From the NCBI GenBank assembly GCA_011009095.1, contig VTPC01000025.1, forward strand, positions 38,704 through 102,703: DNA of 64,000 nucleotides, read 5' to 3'. This document shows, piece after piece, positions 11,997 to 21,960 of this stretch (position 1 is its first letter; every line of letters begins with the position of its first letter). The notes beneath the pieces are model-generated. The model was not told where the DNA came from, did not search any database, and saw only the letters and a program-made list of their open reading frames with translations. The position numbers and the translations under genes were made by a program. Origin of the DNA: Ignelater luminosus (Eukaryota > Arthropoda > Insecta > Coleoptera > Elateridae).

Positions 11997-12006
11997 GGGG
12001 AATCCT
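11997..12006 (+). promoter_or_regulatory. kB-like site upstream of the CSab gene
   Basis: GGGGAATCCT resembles Rel/NF-kB (Dif/Dorsal/Relish) sites that drive insect immune genes. It lies 40 bp upstream of the TATA box at 12046. The homologous unit A stretch is AGGGGAGTACT and fits the consensus poorly. A single motif match can occur by chance. Confidence 0.4.
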
Positions 12007-12045
12007 AAAGCAAAAATGGTTAAAGTACACATTGTGTATACCTAC

Positions 12046-12053
12046 TATAAAAA
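12046..12053 (+). promoter_or_regulatory. TATA box of the unit B CSab gene
   Basis: TATAAAAA lies 74 bp before the start codon at 12127, which implies a leader of roughly 45-50 nt. The equivalent position in unit A also has TATAAAAG. Confidence 0.55.
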
Positions 12054-12126
12054 CCGCTTGAATTTAACTTCCAGTGCAGTCGACTTACTCTTAGCAAAAA
12101 AGTCACAATTCCCAGAAACTATTAAA

Positions 12127-12408
12127 ATGAATACTAAAATAATTGTTTGTACTTTATTAGTACTTTCTTGTCTTTTAATGGTTAACGCTGTTAGTCGTAG
12201 CGCAGATGGACAAATTGCAGAAGGTATGTTTATTTCATTAAAAAAATTATTTTGATGGTTTTTCATTAGCATCTTTTGTGTATTTTGTATAGAGCGAGGG
12301 CCTCGTCATATACGTCAGTCATGCGGTGGCTTCAGTTGCAGTAGATCTTGTACTTCAAGAGGATACAAGGGTGGTTCATGTATTGCTGGTATATGCAATT
12401 GTTGGTGA
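12127..12408 (+). CDS. Secreted CSab (defensin-like) antimicrobial peptide precursor
   Basis: Two exons: 12127-12223 and 12293-12408, with a 69-bp phase-1 intron (GTATGT...TATAG). The 70-residue product has a hydrophobic signal peptide (about residues 1-21, KIIVCTLLVLSCLLMVNA), a short pro-region ending in RHIR (an RxxR furin-type site) and a mature part of about 30 residues. The six mature cysteines (43, 48, 52, 62, 67, 69) follow C-x4-C-x3-C-x9-C-x4-C-x-C. The C-x3-C and C-x-C spacing defines the CSab fold. The four-residue first loop resembles termicin-like peptides rather than classic insect defensins, which have a loop of about 12 or more. A GGS-type segment precedes Cys62, as in defensins. 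A TATA box, a kB-like site and an AATAAA-like AATAAATG downstream (about 12500) complete the gene. Antimicrobial activity is inferred from fold and architecture; a toxin-like or signalling role is possible. Confidence 0.85.
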
Positions 12409-12722
12409 AATATTCATACTTTGCTTGTTCCCATTCTTGTTTAATTTAAACCAATAACAAGAATATCTAATTGTTTGCAAAATACATTTCTAAAATTAAA
12501 TAAATGATTGTTGTTGTAATTTTTTTTATTAATAAATTTTTTGTAATATTACATTTAAGCATGGGTTTATATCAGCAGCTCGAATTAGTTTCTTCTCCTT
12601 GCACTTTTCCTCTATTTTTGCTACTGTTATTCAGTTTTCAGATAAATTCTTTTCTGTCTATGAAGACAAAAAGTAAGTAAGTAGATCAAGATTTGCTCAA
12701 ATTCATGTAAGAATTGCATTTT

Positions 12723-13512
12723 TTACTTATTTAAGAAAATAAATAAGCCAACTAGGTTTGTACGTTTTATTTAAGCAGAGAGCGTAAGTTAGTTGTAGTA
12801 TCAATGTAAGTGGACTTGACCAACCAAGATTAATGAGTTGGTAAAATGAGAAAACAGTAAGTCACAATAAGGTACATGAGACCAGCCACCACAAAAGGTG
12901 ACTAGTATCATTTGCAAAACGATACTGTCTGCGAAATAGATCAAGTCAGAAATTTTTTGCGAATATGTATCCAGCTTTACCCTTCTTTTTAAATGAAAAA
13001 AATTTCTCATTTTTTTGCATGTCGACCATTTAACTTATATGAAGAAAGCAGACTTTCTATAACGTTAAAAATAAGGTTTGTTGCACTGTACCCTACCAAA
13101 ATTGCCAGTTTTGTCAAAATGATAGGAACAAGATGACGAACACCACAATAGAAAAATACAAGAACGTGATACAGTGTATTGTGTGTGTTAACTGAAATAT
13201 CACCCGAGACGGTAATAAACGATTATGAGCGGTTTGGACTATATATATAATTCGGAAGTAACAAAAAATATTGACAAACTTGTCATCAAATTCACGAGCA
13301 CCAACAAAAGAAATACCATACCATATGTAGAGTTTTACTAGATATTACTAGCAAGGCTCGCCTTTGCAGATTGAAGACCTGGCTAGCGTAACAAATTTAA
13401 ATGTAAAAACCGAATATAAATATTTTGCAGCAAGTTGGTAAGTTAGCTTTGATGTGTTGGCTTTGGTTCTCCCAATCAGCCAGTCTAACAGAAAAATTGT
13501 ATTATTGATATA
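12723..13512. other. Intergenic, no gene recognised
   Basis: AT-rich sequence with no ORF that shows a domain or a plausible splice structure; the 69-codon minus-strand ORF at 12801-13010 has no recognisable features. Confidence 0.4.
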
Positions 13513-14841
13513 CAGGGTGAGTTTTCTCCGATGTCTAGTATGGGGTTCTCGGAAACCAGCGGAGATAGAGAGACGATTAAATGGGGAAAGAATTGCAGTT
13601 TTACGAGCTTAATTTAACGAGCTTTTTGTTTTTTGGAAAATATGCATGGCTAACTAGATATCTCGCAAAAATAGCTTTTTTGTTATTTTGTTCAGTGCCT
13701 ATAGCTCTGTCATTATTGACTTTAGCAAAAATGTGTAAAGGAAAAAGTTGTAGGTAATTATGTGCTTAATGACACAGTCTAACGGAAGTTTTTATTTAAG
13801 CTATTGTTTTTTAGTTATGACACAAACCTTTGTTTTTTATAAAAAAGGTTTTTTTTCAACAATTCTAACAATATACCACTTGACAAAGTTAGTTTTATAA
13901 ATAAACAAATTATGATCTTTTTTCTTTTCATTTTCGAACTGTTCAAGTAGTACGCTATGGAAACAATTGATAGATGTGCATCGCGTTTAATAATAAAATT
14001 TAAGTTAGTTACGTTAGTTAGTAAAATCTTCTTTTAATTTCGAAATTATAAACATAATTATTTTGGTGTGAAATGTTTATTCCGATGAAGGTGTAACTTG
14101 TGCATTATTCATAATGTTGGACCTTTTGAACATGTTTAGTCTTAAATACTTTACTTATTTTAATTACATTGTTTTGGTACTGCTTTATATTCTAATTTCC
14201 TTTATTGTTTCTTAATTTATCGTTTGTCATTCTGTTTATTGATTTCTCAGAAATTATTTTTATTTAAAATAATTGTTTATAATTTCGAAATTAAAATAAA
14301 AATTTTAATAACTAACATGAATTTTATTATTAGACGCGATGCGCGCATCTATCAATTGTTTCCATAGCGTACTACTTGAACAGTTCGAAAATGAAAAGAA
14401 AAATAGGGCCATAATTAATTTATTTATAAAAATAACTATGTCAAGTGATATATCGTTAGAATTGTTGAGAAAAGGCCTTTTTTATAAAGTCATGGCCGAC
14501 TATGGTTTCAATTAGAAAAAACACAAGCTTGTATCATAACTCAAAAATTACAGCTTAAATAAAAACTTCCGTTAGACTGTGTCATTAAGCACATAATTAC
14601 CTACAACTTTTTCCTTTACACATTTTTGCTAAAGTCAATAATAACAGAGCTATAAGTACCAAACAAAATAACAAAAAAACTATTTTTGCGAGATATCTTA
14701 TTAGCCATGCAGTTTTTCCAAAAAACAAAAAGCTCATTAAATTGAGCTCGTAAAATTGCAATTCTTTCCCCATTTAATCGTTTCTCTATCTCCGCTAGTT
14801 TCTGAGATCCCCATACTAAACATCGAAAAAAACTCACCCTG
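13513..14841. mobile_element. Foldback MITE with very long inverted repeats
   Basis: The left arm starts CAGGGTGAGTTTTCTCCGAT and the right arm ends with its inverse (ACTCACCCTG). The arms can be followed inward for about 550 bp (13513-14065 and 14264-14841), for example GTACGCTATGGAAACAATTG on the left against its inverse near 14350-14375 on the right. They enclose a loop of about 200 bp with no coding potential. Flanks are TATA on both sides, pointing to a Tc1/mariner-type insertion. The ORF at 14616-14891 is a chance frame within the right arm. Confidence 0.8.
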
Positions 14842-17100
14842 TATATTAAAAAAACAGAAGAATTAAAGAAATATGCTGAGAGGGACATCACGGCAGATAA
14901 ATGAAGAACAACAGGTGCTCATAGAGGAAAAATTAAGACATCGGAGAAAAAGAATATTTAGTAAGCGTGATACTTAATAGATACCTAATTAAAATTTGTA
15001 TTTACATTTAATTGGAATTAATTATTCTAAATTTTCAGTTAGAAATTTTTGGTATTTTGCGCTTGATTTACGAATTTCAAAATTATATGCTGCAAATCTT
15101 TAATATTTCTACAACGCAAGATACTAAGAATGATTCTACAGAAAGTTCTCAGGAAAGCTTTGTTTTTGAACAGTCTAAACTAAGAATGGATGCAAATTTT
15201 GAGCTGGATTTCCTTGTAACGTAATCTCTTACCAATGACTTCGTGCAATCGTTGCCACCCTATTTTAAGAGCATTTGAATAACTGGTCAAGGTTATTTTA
15301 AGGATTTTCTTTTGTTTGCTTGAAAACTCAATCTAAATGCCTCTTTAAGCTCAATTAATTCTGTAGTATATATAGAACAATATTTTAGGATTTTGAGTCA
15401 AATATATGTATCTTGATTGTAGCATTTGCAACAAGACAAAATATAAATTTGAAACTTCAAATTTCACTAGAAAATAATAAGTTCATAATAATGTATGATA
15501 AATTCAAATCAAATAGTAAAGATTAAAGGTAATGAATTAGAGTTAACAGAAATAAGTTGTGTTAGAATATTGAAAATGAGACTGAACTATGATGGTTTAA
15601 TTAGTCTGATCATGTTGGTAAATTTCTTTCAATTTAATTAATGAAACTAATTTTCTTATTGGCATTTCTACCTATCAAATCACAATGTTTGCTAAAATTG
15701 AGTCGGTTATCACTTATCTATTATTATTATTCCTATATATGTGATTTCCGTCACATACGCTATTTTATTATTTCCAATTGTTATTATATTGTTATTTAAT
15801 TTATTTTTATAATTCCTTTGATTTAGATTTTGATTAGATAATTGTTAAGTGTTAAAAGATATTTTTAGATCTTACTTATATCGAACTTATGTAGGGAGAT
15901 GTTTCGGATGTTTTGCCTTGGTTATTTTTTTCTGTTATCTAAATGCATAAAAAATGTAACGTGCTTTAAATTAACTTGCAGCTGCTTTGTACTTTTTAAT
16001 AGTATATTTTCCAAAAAGTATCGTTTTCTTTTCCTTTTTAATGGTTAGTTTCAGCTCCCGATTACATGTCGATCAATTGCAGCTTTAAAAGTAAATCTCA
16101 CATCTTCTATAATTTATTTGTAATGTCGAAACATTTTGAATTGATTGCATGAATTTATTGCGAAATTTTTCTCTAAAAAAAAGTTAGTCTTGCTATTTCT
16201 TTCGTTTTTGCAAAATAATAACTGTTTCTGTGTAGTCGTTTCCAACAAAATAGAGAACTGATGTTAATAAATAGTACAACTTTCCTAAAATTGTAACGAT
16301 TTATTTGAAATTTTTATTTTAACTAATTCTTCGGAAAAAATCTAAATAAATATTTCCCGTCAGACTATGATGTCACTGCAACTGATCTTTACCCCCACCA
16401 CAGCTTTCTACTGCTTACCATTTGACACAATCTAAAATCACATAATCTCTGTTACTTGTTTGAGCTTTCTATGTTTGGAGAATTTGTAACTATTCTGCTA
16501 ATTATTACAATCTTTAAAAATACTTCAAAAATGTTTAGCATAATGTTGTAATAGTACAATCAGAAATTTTTTAACATTGCTTGTTTACATTGTCACCAGT
16601 CGCGTCGGTGTTGTAAACCTGACGAATTTGAATATAACCAAAATTATTTGCAAAAGTATAATTGTGCTTCATACTTTTTTTAAATTTCTAATAAATAGAT
16701 GCTTGATTCCATATCTGAATGTACTGCTTAGAGATAGGCATACGGGAGTTATAAAGACGTCACTAAATAAAATTTAAAATTAAATTTAGTTTTACACTAA
16801 AGCCAACGCAAACAAAAAAGTTATTTTAATTGACAGATACATTTTGATTAATGCTCTTTCAAAATTGGAAAAGTTTATTATAGAAATAACCCTAATAACC
16901 CTGCAGCTCCTTTCAAGGTTTGTTTTTGATATAGTGCACGAACTCATTAAATTTACGGTCTAGTGTATCTATCAAAATTATTAGTAATGCCTTGTTTTAA
17001 ATTTTGTAAATTATAAATATTATATTTAATAAGTGAACCTACAAAAATAGGTAATAACAAAATACTAACAAAAATATTAATTTAAAATCTTGTTCTTAAA
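14842..17100. other. AT-rich intergenic region, no gene recognised
   Basis: Only short ORFs occur. The 70-codon plus-strand ORF at 15012-15224 has an acidic Ser-rich tail but no start context, splice sites or domain that I can recognise. No repeats with clear termini were seen. Confidence 0.35.
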
Positions 17101-17120
17101 TAACAAATTATATTGTCTTC

Positions 17121-17700
17121 AAGAAACCAACAAAAAGACGATAGACATGGAGAAGCCCAGATTCAACTATATAGAATGAAATTGATTACATGCTAACGAA
17201 TCAAAAACACATACTAAAAGATGTATCAGTGTTGAATTATTTTGATACTGGTAGTGATCGCAGGTTGATAAGAGCCAGAATAGAAATAAGTTTTAAATCA
17301 GAACATAGAAAGTTATTAATATATCAACTCTTCGCCACAGCAGAAATAACAAATGAAAATATTTCAAAATATCAAACTGAACCGAAGAGAAAATTATCTA
17401 ACGAAGTAATTTTGAATCATATGGATATAAATACATTTGGAACTAAAATAAAAACGGATATTAAATCGGTTACCAAGAAGGTATGTATCACTGTTAGAAA
17501 ATTCAAACAAATAAAATTAGCAAAGAAACAGAAGAACTTTATAACTGAAAAAAAGAAAAGTGATAAAAGACACCCCTGAATATGTAAGATTTAACAAAAC
17601 CATAAATAATCTAAGACACTAAAACACACAATTAATAATGAAATGCTTCAAAAAAATTATAGGAATAGTTAAATTAATAAACTCTGACATCTAGACGTTC
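17121..17700 (+). pseudogene. LINE ORF2 fragment: endonuclease end and linker
   Basis: The translation contains NEIDYMLTNQKHILKDVSVL, then FDTGSDRRLIRARI, the conserved end of the apurinic-like endonuclease of insect LINEs (usually GSDHRLVRA, with the catalytic His replaced by Arg here). It is followed by a basic linker (KKSDKRHPEYVRFNKTINN). The long frame is 17190-17579, with a stop at 17577 and weaker continuation to about 17700. No reverse transcriptase follows directly, so it is a truncated copy. Confidence 0.7.
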
Positions 17701-18076
17701 ATTAATTTGCAGTAAAACTTTATTGTAAAAATGTACTCAGTATACAAAAGAAGATATATCTATTTTACACTATAACTGCAAATGCAATTAAGATAAGCAA
17801 AAATGCAGAGACCTACGTTAATCATTCTTGAAAAACAGCAAAGGTTCACATTCTTGACCTACACATTTGAACAATAAAATGGGAAAATACACTGATTTTT
17901 GATTTATTACAAATCATATAATTTGTATGAAATAATTTCCCATAATAAATAGCGACTTTATTAAATTAAAATGATAAGTTTCATGGCTACAGATACTAAT
18001 ATCATCATGAATGATATTTGTTTTAATTTTGGCTATTTAATAAACAAATTACTAACACTTGTTTTAGAAATATGTA

Positions 18077-19371
18077 CGAGGTTGGTCTGAAAAGTTTCCG
18101 ACCTAACAAAGATACAAGACATTTCTTCTGAAAATTTTTTTTTATTTTTCAACATAGTCTCCTTGTAACTCTACACACTACTCCCAGCGATGCTCCCATC
18201 TCTGTAACCCGTCCAAATAGTATTCGGCATTTTTCTCTGCAAAATAATTGTTCACGAAGGTGATTGCCTCTTCATTTGACGAAAAACTTTGTCCTCCGAG
18301 CGCAATTTTTAGATGAGGGAACAAAAAGAAGTCTCTTGGGGCTAGATCTGGTGAGTAAGGCGGATGGTCAAGCAGTTCAAACCGTAATTCGTAGATTTTC
18401 GCCATGGCAACCGCTGAGGTGTGAGACGGTGCGTTGTCTTGGTGAAACAGGATTTTCTTTTTTCGCAAATGTGGCCGTTTTTCTGCAAGTTCTGCCTTCA
18501 GTTTGTCAAGTAATGATGCATAGTATGCTCCTGTAATGGTTTTTCCTTTTTGAAGATAATCGATTAAAATAACTCCATGACTATCCCAAAAAACAGTCGC
18601 CATCACTTTCCCAGCCCAAAAAACAGTTTTTGCTTTTTTTGGAGCCGGTTCCCCCCTTTTGCAGTCCACTGTTTGGACTGTATTTTTGTTTCGGGCGTAT
18701 AATGGTGTATCCAAGATTCATCTACAGTAATTAATCGGCGCCAAAACTCGGATTTATTTCGCCTAAACTGAGCCAAAAGAGCGTTGGAAATATTCATTCG
18801 AACACGTTTTTGGTCTAACGTGAGCAAACGCGGCACCCAACGCGCGGACAGCTTTCTCATGCCTAAATGTCGATTTAATATGTGACAAACACGTTCTTTT
18901 GACATTTTCATAACCTCTGCTATCTCTCTCACTTTAATTCGGCGGTCGTCTAGCACCATTTGGTGAACTTTGGCGATGTTTTCGTCGGTAGTTGCAGTTT
19001 TTGGACGTCCCGAACGTTCATCGTCTCCCAAGCTCTTACGGCCACGTTTAAATTCAGCAGCCCAAAATTTCACTGTGGTAAAAGATGGTGCAGAGTCCCC
19101 ATACACAGAATCCAACTCATCGTTTATTTGCGAAGGCGTATTGCCTTTCAAAAACAAATATTTAATGACAGCTCGATACTCGATTTTGTCCATTTTCACA
19201 AAAAAACTCACATCAACTCACTCAAACGACTGTTACATAAAAACTGCGCGTCCAAAATGGCTGAAACTTTGGTGAGCTACTGTCAATAGATGAACAACGA
19301 AACTCAGTAGTTTTTATTTACGAGTGCTGCCATCTTCACGTTGAGGTCGGAAACTTTTCAGACCACCCTCG
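18077..19371 (-). mobile_element. mariner element, copy 1
   Basis: 1295 bp with inverted termini CGAGG(G/T)TGGTCTGAAAAG and TA at both flanks (18075-18076 and 19372-19373). The left terminus has one T for G change compared with the other copies. It is the same family as 36496-37788 and 58452-59745. It sits within the unit C remnant. Confidence 0.92.
18142..19193 (-). pseudogene. mariner transposase (DD34D), frameshifted
   Basis: Start codon at 19193 (MDKIEYRAVIK). The N-terminal helix-turn-helix region is followed by RWVPRLL, then the catalytic motifs VDESWIHHY (first Asp), FHQDNAPSHTS (second Asp) and YSPDLAPRDFF. The third Asp lies 34 residues after the second, hence DD34D. A sixth G in the run near 18651-18656 shifts the frame at the WTAKG position, and a TAG at about 18175 removes the last residues (EKCVELQGDYVEK in the other copies). 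Otherwise about 350 codons are preserved, so the copy is young but inactive. Confidence 0.9.
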
Positions 19372-19430
19372 TATGTACAATTCTTTAGATATAAACTTAC
19401 ACGTTTAAATTGTTTTTGGAAGAAATACGT

Positions 19431-19780
19431 AACGCAGCATCAATCAATATGTGGATTCTTCGATCGGAGTACAGTTTAATTAGAACCAAACTAATTGCAC
19501 TATTAAAAATAAAACAATCCAGAAACGATTTAGATGTGATCAACAGATTATTTTTTATGCTGAAGCGAAGTACTGTACAGTTGCTTAAGTTAGCGAACGG
19601 TATGTAAAACTGAGTGCAACCAATGGTTTAATCTTCTCGTAAAGTTCCCATTTTGCTGCAAATTAGAAGATCAAGTTATCACAGCAAAACTGAATTAACT
19701 GTTTAACATTACTTTGACGCAAAACCAAAAGTATTCCAAGATAAATCACAAAACACATAACTCTATCCAAACAGAAAAAG
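19431..19780. other. Unassigned AT-rich stretch
   Basis: Nothing recognisable; one 65-codon ORF without domain evidence. Confidence 0.3.
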
Positions 19781-19789
19781 ATTATATCG

Positions 19790-20240
19790 CACATCAAATA
19801 AAATTTGAAAAAAAAATTAAAATAGTAAAGCAAACTGTAGCAGGCCTACCAAAGAGACAGTAACGGAAACATCAAAAGAAAAGGTACCTTAACAACATAG
19901 TGGTAGACACAGAAGGAAAGCAAACAGATATAAATAATCAAGTGAATAAATTTAAAGACACCGCAAAGCAGATAAAAAGAATACTAAAATAGTTATGCAA
20001 CAAAGCGCAGAAGCACACAGAGAACGATGTCGCAAAAGATTTAAACAGGTTAGTCCAAAAGATTCAAAATCAAAATAGAAAAAGGCGCTGGCGCGGACAG
20101 CATTCCTGCGAAAGTTGTCAAAACGACGAAAAAAGTATTTGATATGTTCCATAAAATCTGCCACAAAATAGAGACTACTGGATGTTGGGCTAGTGAACGA
20201 ACTGAACCACTACATAAAAAAAGTTTACAAGAAAATTTAA
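19790..20240 (+). pseudogene. LINE reverse transcriptase fragment (start of RT)
   Basis: Decayed frame with IVVDTEGKQTDINNQV, then GAGADSIPAKVVK near 20085-20125 and MFHKICHKIETTGCWASERTEPLHKK. This is the RT fingers region of insect LINEs (compare the usual PGxDxIPAEVVK, HKICxKIWxTGxWPxEW). Several frameshifts and stops are present. It is broken at about 20245 by a GC-rich insert. Confidence 0.6.
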
Positions 20241-20244
20241 AAAC

Positions 20245-20660
20245 TTGGGTCTCACAGCGCTGCTGAGAGAACACCGTTGGGCAACAGATGAGCCAAAGCC
20301 ACACGCGATGCTCGGGACATCTAACCACAGAATCCCCAAAATCCGTAACCCTCCACACCTCCTCCTTCCCACCCTGTTTCCTGTTTCAGGTATCAGCAAG
20401 ACTCCGGAGGCTAACGACAACGGTGAGTTGCGGTGCACTCGTAATATGAGTGGTGCGATGTAGTTGCTCTTACATCGACCGACCTCTTCACTTCCCTCCT
20501 GGCCGACCAGGCCGGACACGCGGCGATTCTTGACCGAGTGCAGCAGCATTTACTAACCCAACTACCAAATTCCATCTACAGTAGCCTAATTATGATTTGA
20601 CTTAACTTGCTATCTCATGCAAGCAGGATTCTTTTTACTATGACAAATCAAATCAAATCA
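20245..20660 (+). repeat. GC-rich insert of unknown type, possibly a short retroelement
   Basis: About 330 bp of near 50% GC inside a roughly 30% GC neighbourhood, ending in a TCAAA-type tail (AAATCAAATCAAATCACATC near 20643-20662). A simple-repeat tail fits the 3' end of a LINE or SINE. No tRNA-like A/B boxes or protein domain were recognised. Confidence 0.4.
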
Positions 20661-20939
20661 CATCTTTCTAGAAAAATAGCTTTTAAAAGAAACAAAAAGA
20701 GAGGAAGATGTGAACACAGATTGTGTTAAATCAGTGAAAAATCAAAAATATTAAGAGAATTTTATTAACTCTGTCTTCACCACCTGTTTTATCAACTATC
20801 AAATAGCTTTTCAGCAGTCTCAAGTGGGAGAAGTCTGGAAAATCGATCTTAATTTTTGATACAGTAACTCTATACCAATGGTACTGTCCTAGTTTTAAAT
20901 GGTAGCTATCTTACAAAATCTCAGGCAAAAAATACGCTA

Positions 20940-21090
20940 CAGATTATAAAGTTATAGCAGAAACTAAAGCTGTAGGCAAAGACAAAACATTTTATACTGA
21001 AGGCATTAAGTTATGTGAACACCGTTGGAATAAATGTATAGAGTTCAAAGGAGACTGTTCAAAAATAAAAAATTTTCTTTTAATAGCTTT
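20940..21090 (+). pseudogene. mariner transposase 3' fragment, other subfamily
   Basis: The end of a mariner transposase can be read: FYTEGIKLCEHRWNKCIEFK, then GDCSK (compare the usual RWxKCIELxGDYVEK ending). Only the last 40 or so residues remain, and no TIR was found. It is distinct from the three full copies. Confidence 0.55.
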
Positions 21091-21189
21091 TGCACTTAAT
21101 TATTAATTCGCTTTTGTAAAGATGTATAATGTCCTTGACATTGTATAATATTTATTTAAGCCTATTATAAAAATATATATAAAAATTAT

Positions 21190-21350
21190 AGGCGAAGTTC
21201 AAATTAGTAATCTATACGCTATGCAGACAATGTAGTACTTCGTGCAAACTCCATAGACAAATGAGAAGATCTAGTAAAGACAATACGAGCAGAAGTTAGT
21301 AACTGGGACCAAGAAACCGAGAAAATTAAAACCAATAATCATTGACACAA
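21190..21350 (+). pseudogene. LINE reverse transcriptase palm fragment
   Basis: The frame reads RYADNVVLRANSIDK, stop, EDLVKTIRAEVSNWDQ, which is the YADD active-site region of a LINE RT with the second Asp replaced by Asn. It may belong to the same broken LINE as 19790-20240. Flanking sequence to 21950 holds nothing recognisable. Confidence 0.55.
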
Positions 21351-21960
21351 AGAATAACAATAGGACGGATACAGGGCTGGTTCATTGTGTTATGACTTGG
21401 GCACAGCCAAAGCCACCATTCGTTAGAGAGCGCTAAAGTAAGGTTGACACTTGAACCCTCCAGGTTAATTAGGCCATTTCGATTGTGATTTGTATCAGTA
21501 TCTATGTTTCTAAAATTACTAATTGTGTATAAGAGAAAACATAATGTAATAAGAAATGAAAAGGCAAAAAGCAGAAGGGCAAAAAAACAGTCTCTGCTTA
21601 AGAGCACCTACAAGCTTTGTACTAGTCATGGACTGGTATAACATATATTTAGAAGATTATTCAGTGGTGAGCCAAAACAAGTTGATGTAGAACAGAAATG
21701 AACCAAAACTTTAAAATGATCGAAAGAACAGAATAAGATCTGCAGGAAGCAAATGCAATGAAAACGTGAAAAACACTATATACTCTTGACTGCAAAATGA
21801 ACCAACCAGTCAGTGTTTGAAGAAATCAAAAGCTTTAATGTTTCTCTTAAATTGTGAACATCCTCATACTTAAGTGTTTTAGTCGTGTTGATTATTACAG
21901 TGAGATTTATTGCACAAGAAAATAAAACGGTAGTCAGATTTAATTAATGCTACTATAGAC

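Larger units (their letters stand above)
11160..12722 (+). repeat. Duplicated segment, unit B (with CSab peptide gene)
   Basis: Homologue of unit A (470-4368) without the transposon insertion. It contains the intact peptide gene, its promoter, and 3' flanking sequence shared with unit A. Partial similarity of 11640-11870 to 17895-18075 and 19372-19420 indicates a third, decayed copy. Confidence 0.7.
17880..19430 (+). repeat. Remnant third copy (unit C) of the CSab segment upstream region
   Basis: Sequence at 17895-18075 (TTTGATTTAT, then AATTTCCCATAATAAATAGCGAC) resembles 11650-11790 and 3180-3310, and after the mariner insertion 19372-19420 (ATGTACAATTCTTTAGATATAA) resembles 11826-11850. 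No peptide exons were found downstream. The match is short and diverged. Confidence 0.4.

Noticed and set aside
14616..14891. 91-codon minus-strand ORF
   Set aside because: Lies in the right arm of the foldback MITE and runs past its end; no coding motif.
18960..19289. 109- and 101-codon plus-strand ORFs over mariner copy 1
   Set aside because: The same antisense frames recur in the other mariner copies and carry no motif; shadows of the transposase.
20190..20549. 119-codon minus-strand ORF and overlapping frames
   Set aside because: Crosses the boundary between LINE remnant and GC-rich insert, so it cannot be a gene.
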